Of a stretch of 64,000 bases of DNA, positions 37,399-46,029 are shown in pieces (the first letter of the stretch is position 1; every line of letters starts with the position of its first letter). The notes under the pieces were generated by a model that was not told the DNA's origin, ran no database searches, and saw only the letters and a list, made by a program, of their open reading frames with translations. This DNA comes from Streptomyces sp. NBC_00247 (GTDB lineage: Bacteria; Actinomycetota; Actinomycetes; Streptomycetales; Streptomycetaceae): NCBI RefSeq assembly GCF_036188265.1, contig NZ_CP108093.1:4794001-4858000 (forward strand), in the 5' to 3' direction. The translations under genes and the position numbers were made by a program.

Positions 37399-37526
37399 GT
37401 GCGTGGGGGGCGTACGCCTTTCCCGGCGCCGGGAGACGGCGGGAGCACGGTGTGCCCGCCCCCGCCGGGGCGGCACCGATCGCGTTCGGTTTCATGAGGG
37501 GGACTCATGTGTGGGGGGACGAGGAA

Positions 37527-39230
37527 ATGCTGAAGGTCAGTGTCGTGGTGCCCGTGTACAACGCGGGGCCGTACATCGAGCGTTGTGCGCCGTCTCTGCT
37601 CGGCCAGAGCTTGGGCGAGGACGAGTACGAGATCGTCTACGTGGACGACGGATCGACCGACGGTTCGGCCGAGGTGCTCGACCGGCTCGCCGCCGAGCAC
37701 CCCCGGATACGGGTGCACCACCAGGAGAACTCGGGCTGGCCGGGCAAGCCGCGCAACGTCGGCATGGCCATGGCGCGCGGCGAGTACATACAACTCGTCG
37801 ACCAGGACGACCGGCTGGCCCCCGAGGCGCTGGAACGCTTGTACGCCATGGGCAGCCGCAACGGCTCCGACATCGTGCTCGGCAAGATGGCCGGCTCCAT
37901 GGTCGGGCCCTCGCCCGTCTTCCGCCGCAGCCGCGAACGCTGCACGGTGGAGGACGCGCCGCTGATCGAGACGCTCACGGCGCACCGGATGTTCCGCCGC
38001 GCGTTCCTGGAGGAATCCGGACTCCGCTTCCCCGAGGGGTACTGGCGCATGGAGGACCTGCTCTTCATGGTCCGCGCGTACCCCCGGGCCAAGGTCGTCT
38101 CGATACTCGCCGACTACCCCTGCTACATCTGGGACCGCAGGGAGGACGGCGGGAACAACAGCGAGGCGGAGTTCGACCTCGCGGGCAACTTCCGCCGGCT
38201 GCGCACGATCATCGAGGCGCTGGCCGACGCCACCGAACCCGGAGAGCTCCAGGACCGGCTGCTGCGCCGCCTGTACCGCGTCGAGCTGATGCGGTCGGTC
38301 TCCGAGCCCTTCGTCGTCGACGCGGAGGACGAGGAACGCCGGGAAGCCTACGAGCTGACGCGCCCGCTGGCGGTCGAATGCTTCCCGCCCGGGGTGACCG
38401 CGGGCATGCCGGCGGTGCAGCGGCTGCGCGCGACCCTTCTGGCGGAGGACCGTCCCGAGGCCCTGCGGGAAGTGGCCCGGCGGGTGCGGGAGGTCAGGCC
38501 CCGCATCGAGGTCGGGGCAGCCGGGCAGGACGCCGCCGGGCGGCTGTCGCTGCGCATCCGAGCCACCCTCCAGCACACCGGCGCCGATCCGCTGGCCCTC
38601 ACCGGCCCGCTGGCCCTCGCCGGGACCGAGGCCGACGGGTACGTGCTCGACCCCGCGTTCACCGAGGGCATCGAGGGGGCCGAGGCAGCCGGGGGCCTGC
38701 CCGTCCCCGACCCGCTCTCCTACGCGAACGGCGAGGTGCTCGTCCACGACCTCAGCCGCAACGTCTGGTGGCACGCCGAGGACACCCTCCGTCCGCGGGT
38801 CGAGAGCCTGGAGGACGGGCGGAGCCACGTGGTGGTCGAGGGCGGAGCCGTGCTCGACCCGCTGACCCTGGCGGGCGGTGAACCGCTCCGGCCCGGCACG
38901 TACGAGGTGTGGCTCGGGGTCCAGGTGCTGGGTGTCGGCCGCCGCCCCCGGCTCACCCCGGCCGACGCCGCCCAGCGGGTGGCGTTCGGCCCGGTTCCGC
39001 TGGGGGGCACAGGACGCACCGTGCGCGTGGACTGGTCGGGCAGGGGCGGCCAGCTGAGGCTCGTCGTCACGAAGCCCAAGCCCGCTCCGAAGCCGGTCGC
39101 GGTCAAGCCGCCGCCGACCGGGCTGCGCCGGATCTACCGCGGCGCGCTGCGGCGGCTTCCCCCCGGGCCGCGCAAGGCCGTACGCAGGTACGCCGCGGCG
39201 GTCCGGCGTCGGCTGCCGGGGCGGCGCTGA
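37527..39230 (+). CDS. GT2 glycosyltransferase, TarS-like
   Basis: This 567-residue enzyme has an N-terminal GT2 domain. It starts KVSVVVPVYN, has the metal-binding DQDD at 92-95, and carries NSGWPGKPRN, an EGYWRMED stretch with the likely base near 177 and a RREDGG motif. This order matches TarS, which puts GlcNAc on poly(ribitol-phosphate) teichoic acid. The C-terminal half is beta-rich and ends in a very basic tail (RR...RRRLPGRR) that may lie on the membrane. No membrane helix is seen. The ATG at 37527 gives the family N-terminus; starts at 37494 or 37509 are possible. It is a paralog of the genes at 46030 and 51207 but sits alone between rne and rplU. Confidence 0.85.
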   Translation: MLKVSVVVPVYNAGPYIERCAPSLLGQSLGEDEYEIVYVDDGSTDGSAEVLDRLAAEHPRIRVHHQENSGWPGKPRNVGMAMARGEYIQLVDQDDRLAPEALERLYAMGSRNGSDIVLGKMAGSMVGPSPVFRRSRERCTVEDAPLIETLTAHRMFRRAFLEESGLRFPEGYWRMEDLLFMVRAYPRAKVVSILADYPCYIWDRREDGGNNSEAEFDLAGNFRRLRTIIEALADATEPGELQDRLLRRLYRVELMRSVSEPFVVDAEDEERREAYELTRPLAVECFPPGVTAGMPAVQRLRATLLAEDRPEALREVARRVREVRPRIEVGAAGQDAAGRLSLRIRATLQHTGADPLALTGPLALAGTEADGYVLDPAFTEGIEGAEAAGGLPVPDPLSYANGEVLVHDLSRNVWWHAEDTLRPRVESLEDGRSHVVVEGGAVLDPLTLAGGEPLRPGTYEVWLGVQVLGVGRRPRLTPADAAQRVAFGPVPLGGTGRTVRVDWSGRGGQLRLVVTKPKPAPKPVAVKPPPTGLRRIYRGALRRLPPGPRKAVRRYAAAVRRRLPGRR

Positions 39231-39262
39231 GGCGGGGGCTGAGCCGGCGTCCCCGGGCCGTG

Positions 39263-39301
39263 TCCGGCCGGGGACTCCGGCCGGGGACTCCGGCCGGGGA
39301 C
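39263..39301 (+). repeat. 13-bp tandem repeat, three copies
   Basis: TCCGGCCGGGGAC occurs three times head to tail, followed by a partial fourth, in the spacer before the rplU promoter. Each unit contains the CCGGCCGG palindrome. Confidence 0.85.
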
Positions 39302-39351
39302 TCCGGGCGGGGGGCGCCCGGCACGGTCGGGGGGCCCGCGCCGGAGGCGGT

Positions 39352-39381
39352 TTGACCGGTCGGGCGGTGGCCCCGTAGCCT
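39352..39381 (+). promoter_or_regulatory. Promoter of rplU-rpmA-obg
   Basis: TTGACC (39352-39357) and TAGCCT (39376-39381) are 18 bases apart, close to the housekeeping sigma consensus in Streptomyces. About 155 bases of leader precede rplU. Confidence 0.65.
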
Positions 39382-39542
39382 TGACCCTCGGCGTGTTTTC
39401 CTGTGCGCCTACCCCTGAGCACATCCCTCCCGGCGCGGTTCCGCGCCAGGAGAGGCCGCTCATCCTTCCGGATCGTCCCGGGCCCCGGCCCGTGCGAGCG
39501 GCTGGCATCAGGGGATCCGTTCCGAGCGAGAGAGAGATCCGC

Positions 39543-39863
39543 GTGTACGCCATCGTGCGCAGCGGTGGCCGCCAGCACAAGGTTGCTGTCGGTGACATCG
39601 TTGAGGTTGACAAGATTTCCACTGCCAAGGTTGGCGACACGGTCGAGCTCTCGACCCTGCTCGTTGTCGACGGCGACGCCGTGACCAGCGACCCGTGGGT
39701 CCTGGCCGGCATCAAGGTCCAGGCCGAGATCGTGGACCACCACAAGGGTGCGAAGATCGACATCCTTCGCTACAAGAACAAGACCGGCTACCGCCGTCGC
39801 CAGGGTCACCGCCAGCAGTACACGGCGATCAAGGTCACCGGTATCCCCGCGGCTGCGAAGTAA
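39543..39863 (+). CDS. rplU: 50S ribosomal protein L21
   Basis: This 106-residue ribosomal protein binds 23S rRNA. The MYAIVRSGGRQHKV start and YKNKTGYRRRQGHRQ motif are standard. The GTG start at 39543 gives the normal N-terminus. It is first in the rplU-rpmA-obg operon. Confidence 0.97.
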   Translation: MYAIVRSGGRQHKVAVGDIVEVDKISTAKVGDTVELSTLLVVDGDAVTSDPWVLAGIKVQAEIVDHHKGAKIDILRYKNKTGYRRRQGHRQQYTAIKVTGIPAAAK

Positions 39864-39874
39864 GGGACTGAGAC

Positions 39875-40132
39875 ATGGCACACAAGAAGGGCGCATCGTC
39901 CACTCGGAACGGGCGCGACTCCAATGCTCAGCGGCTCGGCGTGAAGCGCTTCGGCGGTCAGGCCGTCAACGCCGGTGAGATCCTGGTCCGCCAGCGCGGC
40001 ACCCACTTCCACCCGGGCACGGGCGTCGGCCGTGGCGGCGACGACACGCTGTTCGCGCTGACCGCCGGTGCGGTGGAGTTCGGTACGCACCGCGGCCGCA
40101 AGGTCGTCAACATCGTTCCCGTCGCCGCCTGA
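39875..40132 (+). CDS. rpmA: 50S ribosomal protein L27
   Basis: This 85-residue protein sits near the peptidyl transferase centre. MAHKKGASSTRNGRDS is the canonical start, without the processed N-terminal extension seen in Firmicutes. It begins 11 bases after rplU. Confidence 0.97.
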   Translation: MAHKKGASSTRNGRDSNAQRLGVKRFGGQAVNAGEILVRQRGTHFHPGTGVGRGGDDTLFALTAGAVEFGTHRGRKVVNIVPVAA

Positions 40133-40166
40133 TCTTCCGGCGAGCACGGTAACGACGCAACACCTT

Positions 40167-40219
40167 CCGAGGGCGGATCCCAGCTTTCCCGGTCGACGGG
40201 GAAGCGGGTCCGCCCTCGG
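40167..40219 (+). terminator. Hairpin between rpmA and obg
   Basis: A long imperfect stem of more than 20 pairs (CCGAGGGCGGATCCC with GGGTCCGCCCTCGG, then AGCTTTCCC with GGGGAAGC). It may attenuate read-through from the ribosomal genes into obg. Confidence 0.65.
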
Positions 40220-40271
40220 CGTGTTACATCAGAGACACATCCGTAGACAGCAGTACCTGGAGGCACCCACC

Positions 40272-41708
40272 ATGACCACCTTCGTGGACCGCGTCGAGCT
40301 CCATGCCGCCGCGGGTAACGGAGGCCACGGCTGTGCCTCCGTCCACCGTGAGAAGTTCAAGCCTCTCGGTGGACCCGACGGCGGCAACGGCGGACGCGGC
40401 GGCGACGTGACCCTCGTCGTCGATCAGGCCGTGACCACCCTGCTGGAATACCACCACCACCCCCACCGCAAGGCCACCAGCGGTCAGCCGGGCGCGGGCG
40501 ACAACCGTTCGGGCAAGGACGGGCAGGACCTGGTCCTGCTCGTGCCGGACGGCACCGTCGTCCTCGACAAGGAAGGCAACGTCCTCGCCGACCTGGTCGG
40601 ACAGGGCACCACCTTCGTCGCCGGACAGGGCGGCCGCGGCGGCCTCGGCAACGCGGCACTGGCCTCGGCCCGCCGCAAGGCCCCCGGGTTCGCGCTCCTC
40701 GGCGAGCCGGGCGAGTCGCGCGACATCGTCCTGGAGCTCAAGACCGTCGCCGACGTGGCGCTGGTCGGCTACCCGAGCGCGGGCAAGTCCTCGCTGATCT
40801 CGGTGCTCTCGGCCGCCAAGCCGAAGATCGCGGACTACCCGTTCACCACGCTCGTACCGAACCTCGGTGTCGTCACCGCCGGTGCGAACGTCTACACCAT
40901 CGCCGACGTCCCCGGCCTCATCCCCGGCGCCAGCCAGGGCCGCGGACTGGGCCTGGAGTTCCTCCGCCACGTCGAGCGGTGCTCGGTGCTCGTGCACGTG
41001 CTGGACACGGCGACGCTGGAGTCCGACCGCGACCCCGTCTCGGACCTCGACATCATCGAGGAGGAGCTGCGTCAGTACGGCGGCCTGGAGGACCGGCCCC
41101 GCATCGTCGTCCTGAACAAGGTCGACATCCCTGACGGCCAGGACCTCGCCGACATGATCCGGCCGGAGCTGGAGGCCCGCGGCTACCGCGTCTTCGAGGT
41201 CTCCGCCCTCGCGCACAAGGGGCTCAACGACCTCTCGTACGCGCTGGCCGGGATCGTCGCCGAGTCGCGTGCCGCCAAGCCGGTGGAGGAGGCGACCCGG
41301 GTCGTCATCCGCCCGAAGGCCGTGGACGACACCGGGTTCACCGTGGCCGTCGACGAAGAGGGCATCTACCGGGTGCGCGGCGAGAAGCCCGAACGCTGGG
41401 TGCGCCAGACCGACTTCAGCAACGACGAGGCCGTCGGCTACCTCGCGGACCGGCTCAACCGCCTCGGCGTCGAGACGGCCCTGATGAAGGCCGGAGCCCG
41501 CGCGGGCGACGGCGTGGCGATCGGCCCCGAGGAGAACGCGGTCGTCTTCGACTGGGAGCCGACGATGATGGCCGGCGCCGAGATGCTCGGCCGCCGCGGC
41601 GAGGACCACCGTATGGAGGCCCCCCGCCCGGCCGCGCAGCGCCGACGGGACCGCGACGCCGAGCGCGACGACGCACAGAAGGAATACGACGAGTTCGACC
41701 CCTTCTAA
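40272..41708 (+). CDS. obg: GTPase Obg
   Basis: This 478-residue GTPase is involved in late 50S assembly, and in Streptomyces it affects aerial growth. The glycine-rich Obg fold occupies ~1-160, the P-loop GYPSAGKSS is near 166-174, then DVPGLI, NKVD, and a C-terminal OCT domain from ~330. The N-terminal Obg fold and OCT domain together rule out EngA or Era. The ATG start is preceded by a GGAGG-type site (ACCTGGAGGCAC). It is separated from rpmA by a hairpin. Confidence 0.97.
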   Translation: MTTFVDRVELHAAAGNGGHGCASVHREKFKPLGGPDGGNGGRGGDVTLVVDQAVTTLLEYHHHPHRKATSGQPGAGDNRSGKDGQDLVLLVPDGTVVLDKEGNVLADLVGQGTTFVAGQGGRGGLGNAALASARRKAPGFALLGEPGESRDIVLELKTVADVALVGYPSAGKSSLISVLSAAKPKIADYPFTTLVPNLGVVTAGANVYTIADVPGLIPGASQGRGLGLEFLRHVERCSVLVHVLDTATLESDRDPVSDLDIIEEELRQYGGLEDRPRIVVLNKVDIPDGQDLADMIRPELEARGYRVFEVSALAHKGLNDLSYALAGIVAESRAAKPVEEATRVVIRPKAVDDTGFTVAVDEEGIYRVRGEKPERWVRQTDFSNDEAVGYLADRLNRLGVETALMKAGARAGDGVAIGPEENAVVFDWEPTMMAGAEMLGRRGEDHRMEAPRPAAQRRRDRDAERDDAQKEYDEFDPF

Positions 41709-41720
41709 AGCACGTGAGGG

Positions 41721-41743
41721 GCGCCGGGCGCGAAGCCCGGTGC
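41721..41743 (+). terminator. obg terminator
   Basis: A 9-bp stem with one wobble (GCGCCGGGC / GCCCGGTGC) around a 5-base loop lies 12 bases after the stop. A second compact hairpin (GCGGGACCC/GGGTCCCGC) is at 41767-41786. Confidence 0.6.
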
Positions 41744-41786
41744 GGGCCTCTCCGCCGGACACCGCAGCGGGACCCACGGGTCCCGC

Positions 41787-42204
41787 ACGGTCGCCGGGGA
41801 GGGGCCCTCCGGCGTTTCCGGGGCTGTGGCAGCCGGGGCCCGGCACGGCCGTCGGTGCCCGGCGCGGCCGTCGTGCCCGGCACGGCCGGAGGCGGGTGCC
41901 GCCGGCGTCGGAAGGGCCCGGAACCGGTGGGACGCGTCACGCCCGTACGGGTGGGGCGGCGCGGCCCGTGTCGGCCGGTCGGGTGAAACGGTGCGGCCGT
42001 CCGCACCGCTCAGGCGGGCCGGGGAACGCTCAACCGTGTGGCGTCGGTCACCCGCCCGGGAGGTGCCTTCGCAGGTAACAGCACTGCTCACAAAGGAACG
42101 ACGGGTGTCGTCGACACCACCGCCACTCGACGTCCACCTTGCGAGATGGTAACGGAGAGTGCAACCATCGGGGGGTTCCCGAGCCCTCGCAAGGTAGGTC
42201 GTCT
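41787..42204. other. Spacer before the glycopolymer island
   Basis: This stretch holds GC-rich imperfect direct repeats (CCCGGCACGGCCGTCG-like, 41837-41895) and then the leader of the CDP-ribitol-type gene, less GC-rich from about 42070. No gene is supported, and I see no clear promoter hexamers. Confidence 0.4.
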
Positions 42205-43704
42205 GTGTCTGTGCAGCACATAGCCCAAGCCCGTACCACCGCAGTCGTGCTCGCCGGAGGTACCGGTCAGCGTGTGGGGCTGTCCATCCCCAAGCAGCTG
42301 CTGAAGATCGCAGGCAAGGCTGTCATCGAGCACACCCTGTCGATCTTCCAGCAGTCCGAGTCGATCGACGACATCATCGTGCTGATGGCGCCCGGCTATG
42401 TCCCCGACGTCGAGAAGATCGTCGCCAAGGCCGGCCTCACCAAGGTCGTCAAGGTCATCGAGGGCGGGACCACGCGCAACGAGACGACCGAGCGCGCCAT
42501 CTCCGTGCTCGGCGAGGGCCTGGCGGAGGGCGAGGACCGCAACGTCCTCTTCCACGACGCCGTGCGCCCCCTGCTCTCGCAGCGCGTCATCACGGACTGC
42601 GTGGACGCCCTCGGGCGGTACGAGGCGGTGGACGTCGCCATCCCGTCCGCGGACACCATCATCGTGACCCGCACGCACGGCGGCGACGGCGAGTTCATCA
42701 CCGAGGTCCCCGACCGCTCCCGCCTGCGCCGGGGCCAGACGCCGCAGGCGTTCAAGCTCTCCACCATCCGCCGGGCGTACGAGGTCGCGGCCGGCGACCC
42801 GAACTTCCAGGCGACCGACGACTGCTCGGTGGTCCTGAAGTACCTGCCCGACGTGCCGATCTACGTGGTCGCGGGCGACGAGTACAACATGAAGGTGACC
42901 CAGCCGGTCGACGTCTTCATCGCGGACAAGCTCTTCCAGCTGGCCTCCACCGCCGTGCCGTCGCCCGCCGACGACGCGGCCTACCGGGACGCGCTGACCG
43001 GGAAGACCATGGTCGTCTTCGGCGGCTCCTACGGGATCGGCGCGGACATCGCCGCCCTCGCCGAGTCGTTCGGCGCCAAGGTCTACGCGCTCGGCCGGTC
43101 CACCACCGGTACGCACGTGGAGAACCCGGAGCACATCGACGACGCCCTCTCCACGGCCTACGCCGAGACCGGCCGGGTCGACTACGTGGTCAACACCGCC
43201 GGGGTGCTGCGGATCGGCAAGCTGGCCGAGACGGACAACGCGACGATCCAGGAAGCCCTGAACGTCAACTACCTCGCGCCGGTCCAGATCGCCCGCGCCT
43301 CGCACAAGTACCTCGCCGAGTCCAAGGGCCAGCTGCTCCTCTACACCTCCAGCAGCTACACCCGGGGCCGGGCCGAGTACAGCCTGTACTCCTCCACCAA
43401 GGCCGCCATGGTGAACCTCACCCAGGCGCTCTCGGACGAGTGGGCCGGCGACGGGGTGCGCGTGAACTGCGTGAACCCGGAGCGCACCGCGACCCCGATG
43501 CGCACGAAGGCCTTCGGCGACGAGCCCTCCGGCTCGCTGCTCTCCTCCGAGGCCGTCGCCCGGACCTCGCTCGACGTGCTGCTCTCCGAAATGACCGGGC
43601 ACGTCATCGACGTCCGGCAGCAGGACCCGACCCGGGGGGCCTCCGAGGCGTCGGGCTTCGAGCAGGCGCTGGCCGCCGTGCTGGACCGACAGGCCGATGT
43701 GTAA
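42205..43704 (+). CDS. Bifunctional polyol-phosphate cytidylyltransferase / SDR reductase (TarI-TarJ-like fusion)
   Basis: This 499-residue fusion protein starts with an IspD/TarI-type cytidylyltransferase (~10-240). It has AVVLAGGTGQRVG, the catalytic Lys in IPKQLLKI, FHDAVRPL and RGQTPQAFK. A short linker leads to a short-chain dehydrogenase (~268-495) with a GGSYGIG nucleotide-binding loop, NTAGVL and the catalytic Y-x3-K in LYSSTKAA. The same order occurs in Haemophilus Bcs1, which reduces ribulose-5-phosphate and couples it to CTP to give CDP-ribitol. Fusion to an SDR argues against a role as IspD. The GTG at 42205 has an AAGGTAGG site; 42211 is an alternative. It opens the island. Confidence 0.85.
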   Translation: MSVQHIAQARTTAVVLAGGTGQRVGLSIPKQLLKIAGKAVIEHTLSIFQQSESIDDIIVLMAPGYVPDVEKIVAKAGLTKVVKVIEGGTTRNETTERAISVLGEGLAEGEDRNVLFHDAVRPLLSQRVITDCVDALGRYEAVDVAIPSADTIIVTRTHGGDGEFITEVPDRSRLRRGQTPQAFKLSTIRRAYEVAAGDPNFQATDDCSVVLKYLPDVPIYVVAGDEYNMKVTQPVDVFIADKLFQLASTAVPSPADDAAYRDALTGKTMVVFGGSYGIGADIAALAESFGAKVYALGRSTTGTHVENPEHIDDALSTAYAETGRVDYVVNTAGVLRIGKLAETDNATIQEALNVNYLAPVQIARASHKYLAESKGQLLLYTSSSYTRGRAEYSLYSSTKAAMVNLTQALSDEWAGDGVRVNCVNPERTATPMRTKAFGDEPSGSLLSSEAVARTSLDVLLSEMTGHVIDVRQQDPTRGASEASGFEQALAAVLDRQADV

Positions 43705-43724
43705 TACTGCTTGACAATCCACCA

Positions 43725-43770
43725 TTCGGACCCCTGTCGTTCACCTTCGCGTGAACGGCAGGGGTCCGAA
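43725..43770 (+). terminator. Terminator after the cytidylyltransferase gene
   Basis: Two 20-base arms (starting TTCGGACCCCTGTCG) pair with a single wobble around a 6-base loop. Confidence 0.85.
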
Positions 43771-43783
43771 TTCGTGAAGCTAA

Positions 43784-43812
43784 TTCATCACAATTCCCCC
43801 GCAAGGTATAAG
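43784..43812 (+). promoter_or_regulatory. Candidate promoter of the polymerase gene
   Basis: TATAAG (43807-43812) is a good -10 box. TTCATC, 17 bases upstream, is a weak -35. The surrounding 60 bases are AT-rich by the standard of this window. Confidence 0.5.
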
Positions 43813-43837
43813 TCGGAACCCTCGGGAGCGGTACTTC

Positions 43838-45883
43838 GTGTTTTCGAAAGCCATTCGCGTGGCGAGAGTGGGCAGTGGTTCTGAGCTCGCCGCCGCAATT
43901 CTCCTGGCCCTGGGATTCCCGTGCGTCATGCTCGCGGCGATACTCCCCAACATTTGGTTCTTCGCCGCAGCGGTACTCGTCACATATCTGGCCGACCGGT
44001 ATTTGCACCACTGCGGCAGTTATCTCGTCAATCGCCTCGCCGCCGTCCGGGCCGGTTTGTCGATTCGTTTCCTCGTGCGTGAGCTGCTGCTGATCCTTCT
44101 CATGTCACGCATGGGATACGGCGAGGGCGCGTTCTTCTACACGACGATCGCCTGCCTCCTGGCGTTCTACGGGCTCCAGGCGCCGCAGAGCGCGATGGTG
44201 ACCCTCGTCCGGCTCCGCCGCAAGCTGCCGGTGGTCACCCGGAACATCGACCTCGGCCCCGTCGGGATAGGGGACGCCCCGCCGCGGCTCCTGATGAACC
44301 GCCCGGCCGAGAAGATGCTCCACTTCGACGTGTTCGCCATGGTGGGCGTGCTGGTCGCGCTCAAGAGCGGCACCGACGCGTTCGCCTACGCGGGCCTCGG
44401 GGTGACGCTCTTCCTCGCGGTCGTCTACATCCTCGCCCTGCTGCCGTACGTCCGGCCCAGCCGCCTCGTGCCGCCGGAGGCCAAGGTCCTGGCGGCCGTC
44501 GACACGTGGCTGCGGAAGTACGAGCCGACCGTCATCCTCTACTTCTCCGGTTCCAAGGACTCGGCCTACCAGGTCAACATGTGGCTGGAGACCATGGGGA
44601 AGCTGGACGGCCGCCCGATGGTCGTGCTGCGCGAGCGGGCCATCGTCCCGCAGCTCGCGGGCACCTCCGTCCCGGTCCTCTGCGTCCCGGGCGGCGTGCA
44701 CCTGATGAACCTGGACCTCTCGACGGTGCGGGTCGCGCTCTACGCGGCCAACGTCGGCAAGAACATCCACATGCTGCGCGTACCGACCATGAAGCACGTC
44801 TTCATCGGGCATGGCGACAGCGACAAGCTGGCCAGCGTCAACCCGTACAGCAAGGCGTACGACGAGGTCTGGACGGCGGGCCGGGCGGGCCGCGACCGTT
44901 ACGCGCTGGCCGACGTCGGCGTCCGCGACGACGACATCGTGGAGGTGGGACGGCCGCAGCTGGCCACCATCACCACCTGGAGCGGTACGCCGAAGAACGC
45001 CGTTCCGACCGTGCTGTACGCCCCCACCTGGGAGGGCTGGGACGACAACCCGGGCAACACCTCGCTGCTGCTCGCCGGTGAGAACATCGTGCGCAGGCTG
45101 CTGGAGTCCGAGAAGCCCGTCCGGGTGCTCTACAAGCCGCACCCGTTCACCGGCACCCGCAGCCGCAAGGCCGCCGCCGCCCATCTGCGGATCACCGCGA
45201 TGATCGAGGACGCGGCGGCGCGCCGTGCCACCGACGCGCGCTGGGCCGAGGAGAGCGCGGCGCTCCGGGGCGAGCAGGCCGAGGCCGTGGCCGAGCTGGC
45301 CCGTATCGAGGCACGGCTCGCCGAGCTGGCCGGCGGCACGGGCGAGACGGCCCGCGACGAGGCCGAGCTCTCGCGCAACTCGCTGGCCGACCCGGCACGC
45401 GAGGCCGAGACCGCGAAGCTGCGGGACGACTGGAACACCGCCTACTGGCGCTCCCGGGGCTGGTGGCAGCACCAGGTGATCTCCGGGTCGACCATGCGTC
45501 TGTACGACTGCTTCAACGAGTCGGACGCGATGGTGTCGGACATCTCCAGCGTGGTCTCCGACTTCATCGCCAGCGGTAAGCCGTACGCGGTGACCGACTC
45601 GGCCGAGCTGGGCGAGGAGGAGTTCAAGCGCCAGAACACGGCCGTCCGGGCCGCGGTGATCCTCTCCAACGACGCGAGCGAGCTGGACCGGCTGCTCGCG
45701 GCCGTGTCCGACCCGGCCGCGGACGACCTGGCCGAGGGCCGGCGGGAGCTGAAGGAGTACCTCCTCGGCCCCGACGAGCCGTCCTCGCTCGTCCGGTTCG
45801 ACCGCGCCGTCCAGGCGCTGGCCGCCCGCGCGGAGGCGCGCAATCTCGGTGCCGCTCATCTCGGTGAGCCCGTGGGTGGTTGA
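43838..45883 (+). CDS. Membrane-anchored CDP-polyol phosphotransferase (TagF/TarL-like teichoic acid polymerase)
   Basis: This 681-residue protein has about six membrane segments in residues 17-203 and then a cytoplasmic domain of the TagB/TagF/TarL type. Its motifs are GHGDSDK (324-330), YAPTWEG (394-400), YKPHPF (432-437) and SDISSVVSDF (567-576). It should polymerise glycerol- or ribitol-phosphate from the CDP-precursor onto a lipid-linked primer. Known TarL/TagF enzymes are peripheral, so the N-terminal membrane block is unusual. So is an ~85-residue Ala/Glu/Arg-rich coiled coil at ~450-535 that splits the catalytic domain. The GTG start has a GGGAGCGG site. It follows the CDP-ribitol-type gene but has its own promoter. 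Confidence 0.82.
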   Translation: MFSKAIRVARVGSGSELAAAILLALGFPCVMLAAILPNIWFFAAAVLVTYLADRYLHHCGSYLVNRLAAVRAGLSIRFLVRELLLILLMSRMGYGEGAFFYTTIACLLAFYGLQAPQSAMVTLVRLRRKLPVVTRNIDLGPVGIGDAPPRLLMNRPAEKMLHFDVFAMVGVLVALKSGTDAFAYAGLGVTLFLAVVYILALLPYVRPSRLVPPEAKVLAAVDTWLRKYEPTVILYFSGSKDSAYQVNMWLETMGKLDGRPMVVLRERAIVPQLAGTSVPVLCVPGGVHLMNLDLSTVRVALYAANVGKNIHMLRVPTMKHVFIGHGDSDKLASVNPYSKAYDEVWTAGRAGRDRYALADVGVRDDDIVEVGRPQLATITTWSGTPKNAVPTVLYAPTWEGWDDNPGNTSLLLAGENIVRRLLESEKPVRVLYKPHPFTGTRSRKAAAAHLRITAMIEDAAARRATDARWAEESAALRGEQAEAVAELARIEARLAELAGGTGETARDEAELSRNSLADPAREAETAKLRDDWNTAYWRSRGWWQHQVISGSTMRLYDCFNESDAMVSDISSVVSDFIASGKPYAVTDSAELGEEEFKRQNTAVRAAVILSNDASELDRLLAAVSDPAADDLAEGRRELKEYLLGPDEPSSLVRFDRAVQALAARAEARNLGAAHLGEPVGG

Positions 45884-45914
45884 ATTTCGCTATAGATGAT
45901 CGAAAAGTAGCTGT

Positions 45915-45958
45915 CAATGGCCCGTTCTGACCCGGCAAGGGGTCAGAACGGGCCATTG
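45915..45958 (+). terminator. Terminator after the polymerase gene
   Basis: A perfect 19-bp stem (CAATGGCCCGTTCTGACCC and complement) closes a 6-base loop. Confidence 0.9.
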
Positions 45959-46029
45959 TGACGTACCTCACTTTTCGCACTTGTGGGAGGCGCACAACTA
46001 ATTCTGTGTGTTCGCTGTCATGTGTATTC

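Noticed and set aside
32092..37476. An open frame of nearly 1800 codons on the minus strand across rne
   Set aside because: It is the shadow of the rne gene and its neighbour in GC-rich DNA. Its translation is a low-complexity Arg/Gly/Leu/Asp mixture, while the plus strand has a complete RNase E/G with catalytic residues.
42205..42930. The cytidylyltransferase domain as housekeeping IspD
   Set aside because: The fusion to a short-chain reductase and the place beside a TagF/TarL-type polymerase fit CDP-ribitol synthesis better. It is not fully excluded without a tree.
43711..43716. A perfect TTGACA hexamer after the cytidylyltransferase gene
   Set aside because: No suitable -10 box lies 16-19 bases downstream; that interval is occupied by a terminator stem. 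The promoter of the next gene fits better at 43784-43812.
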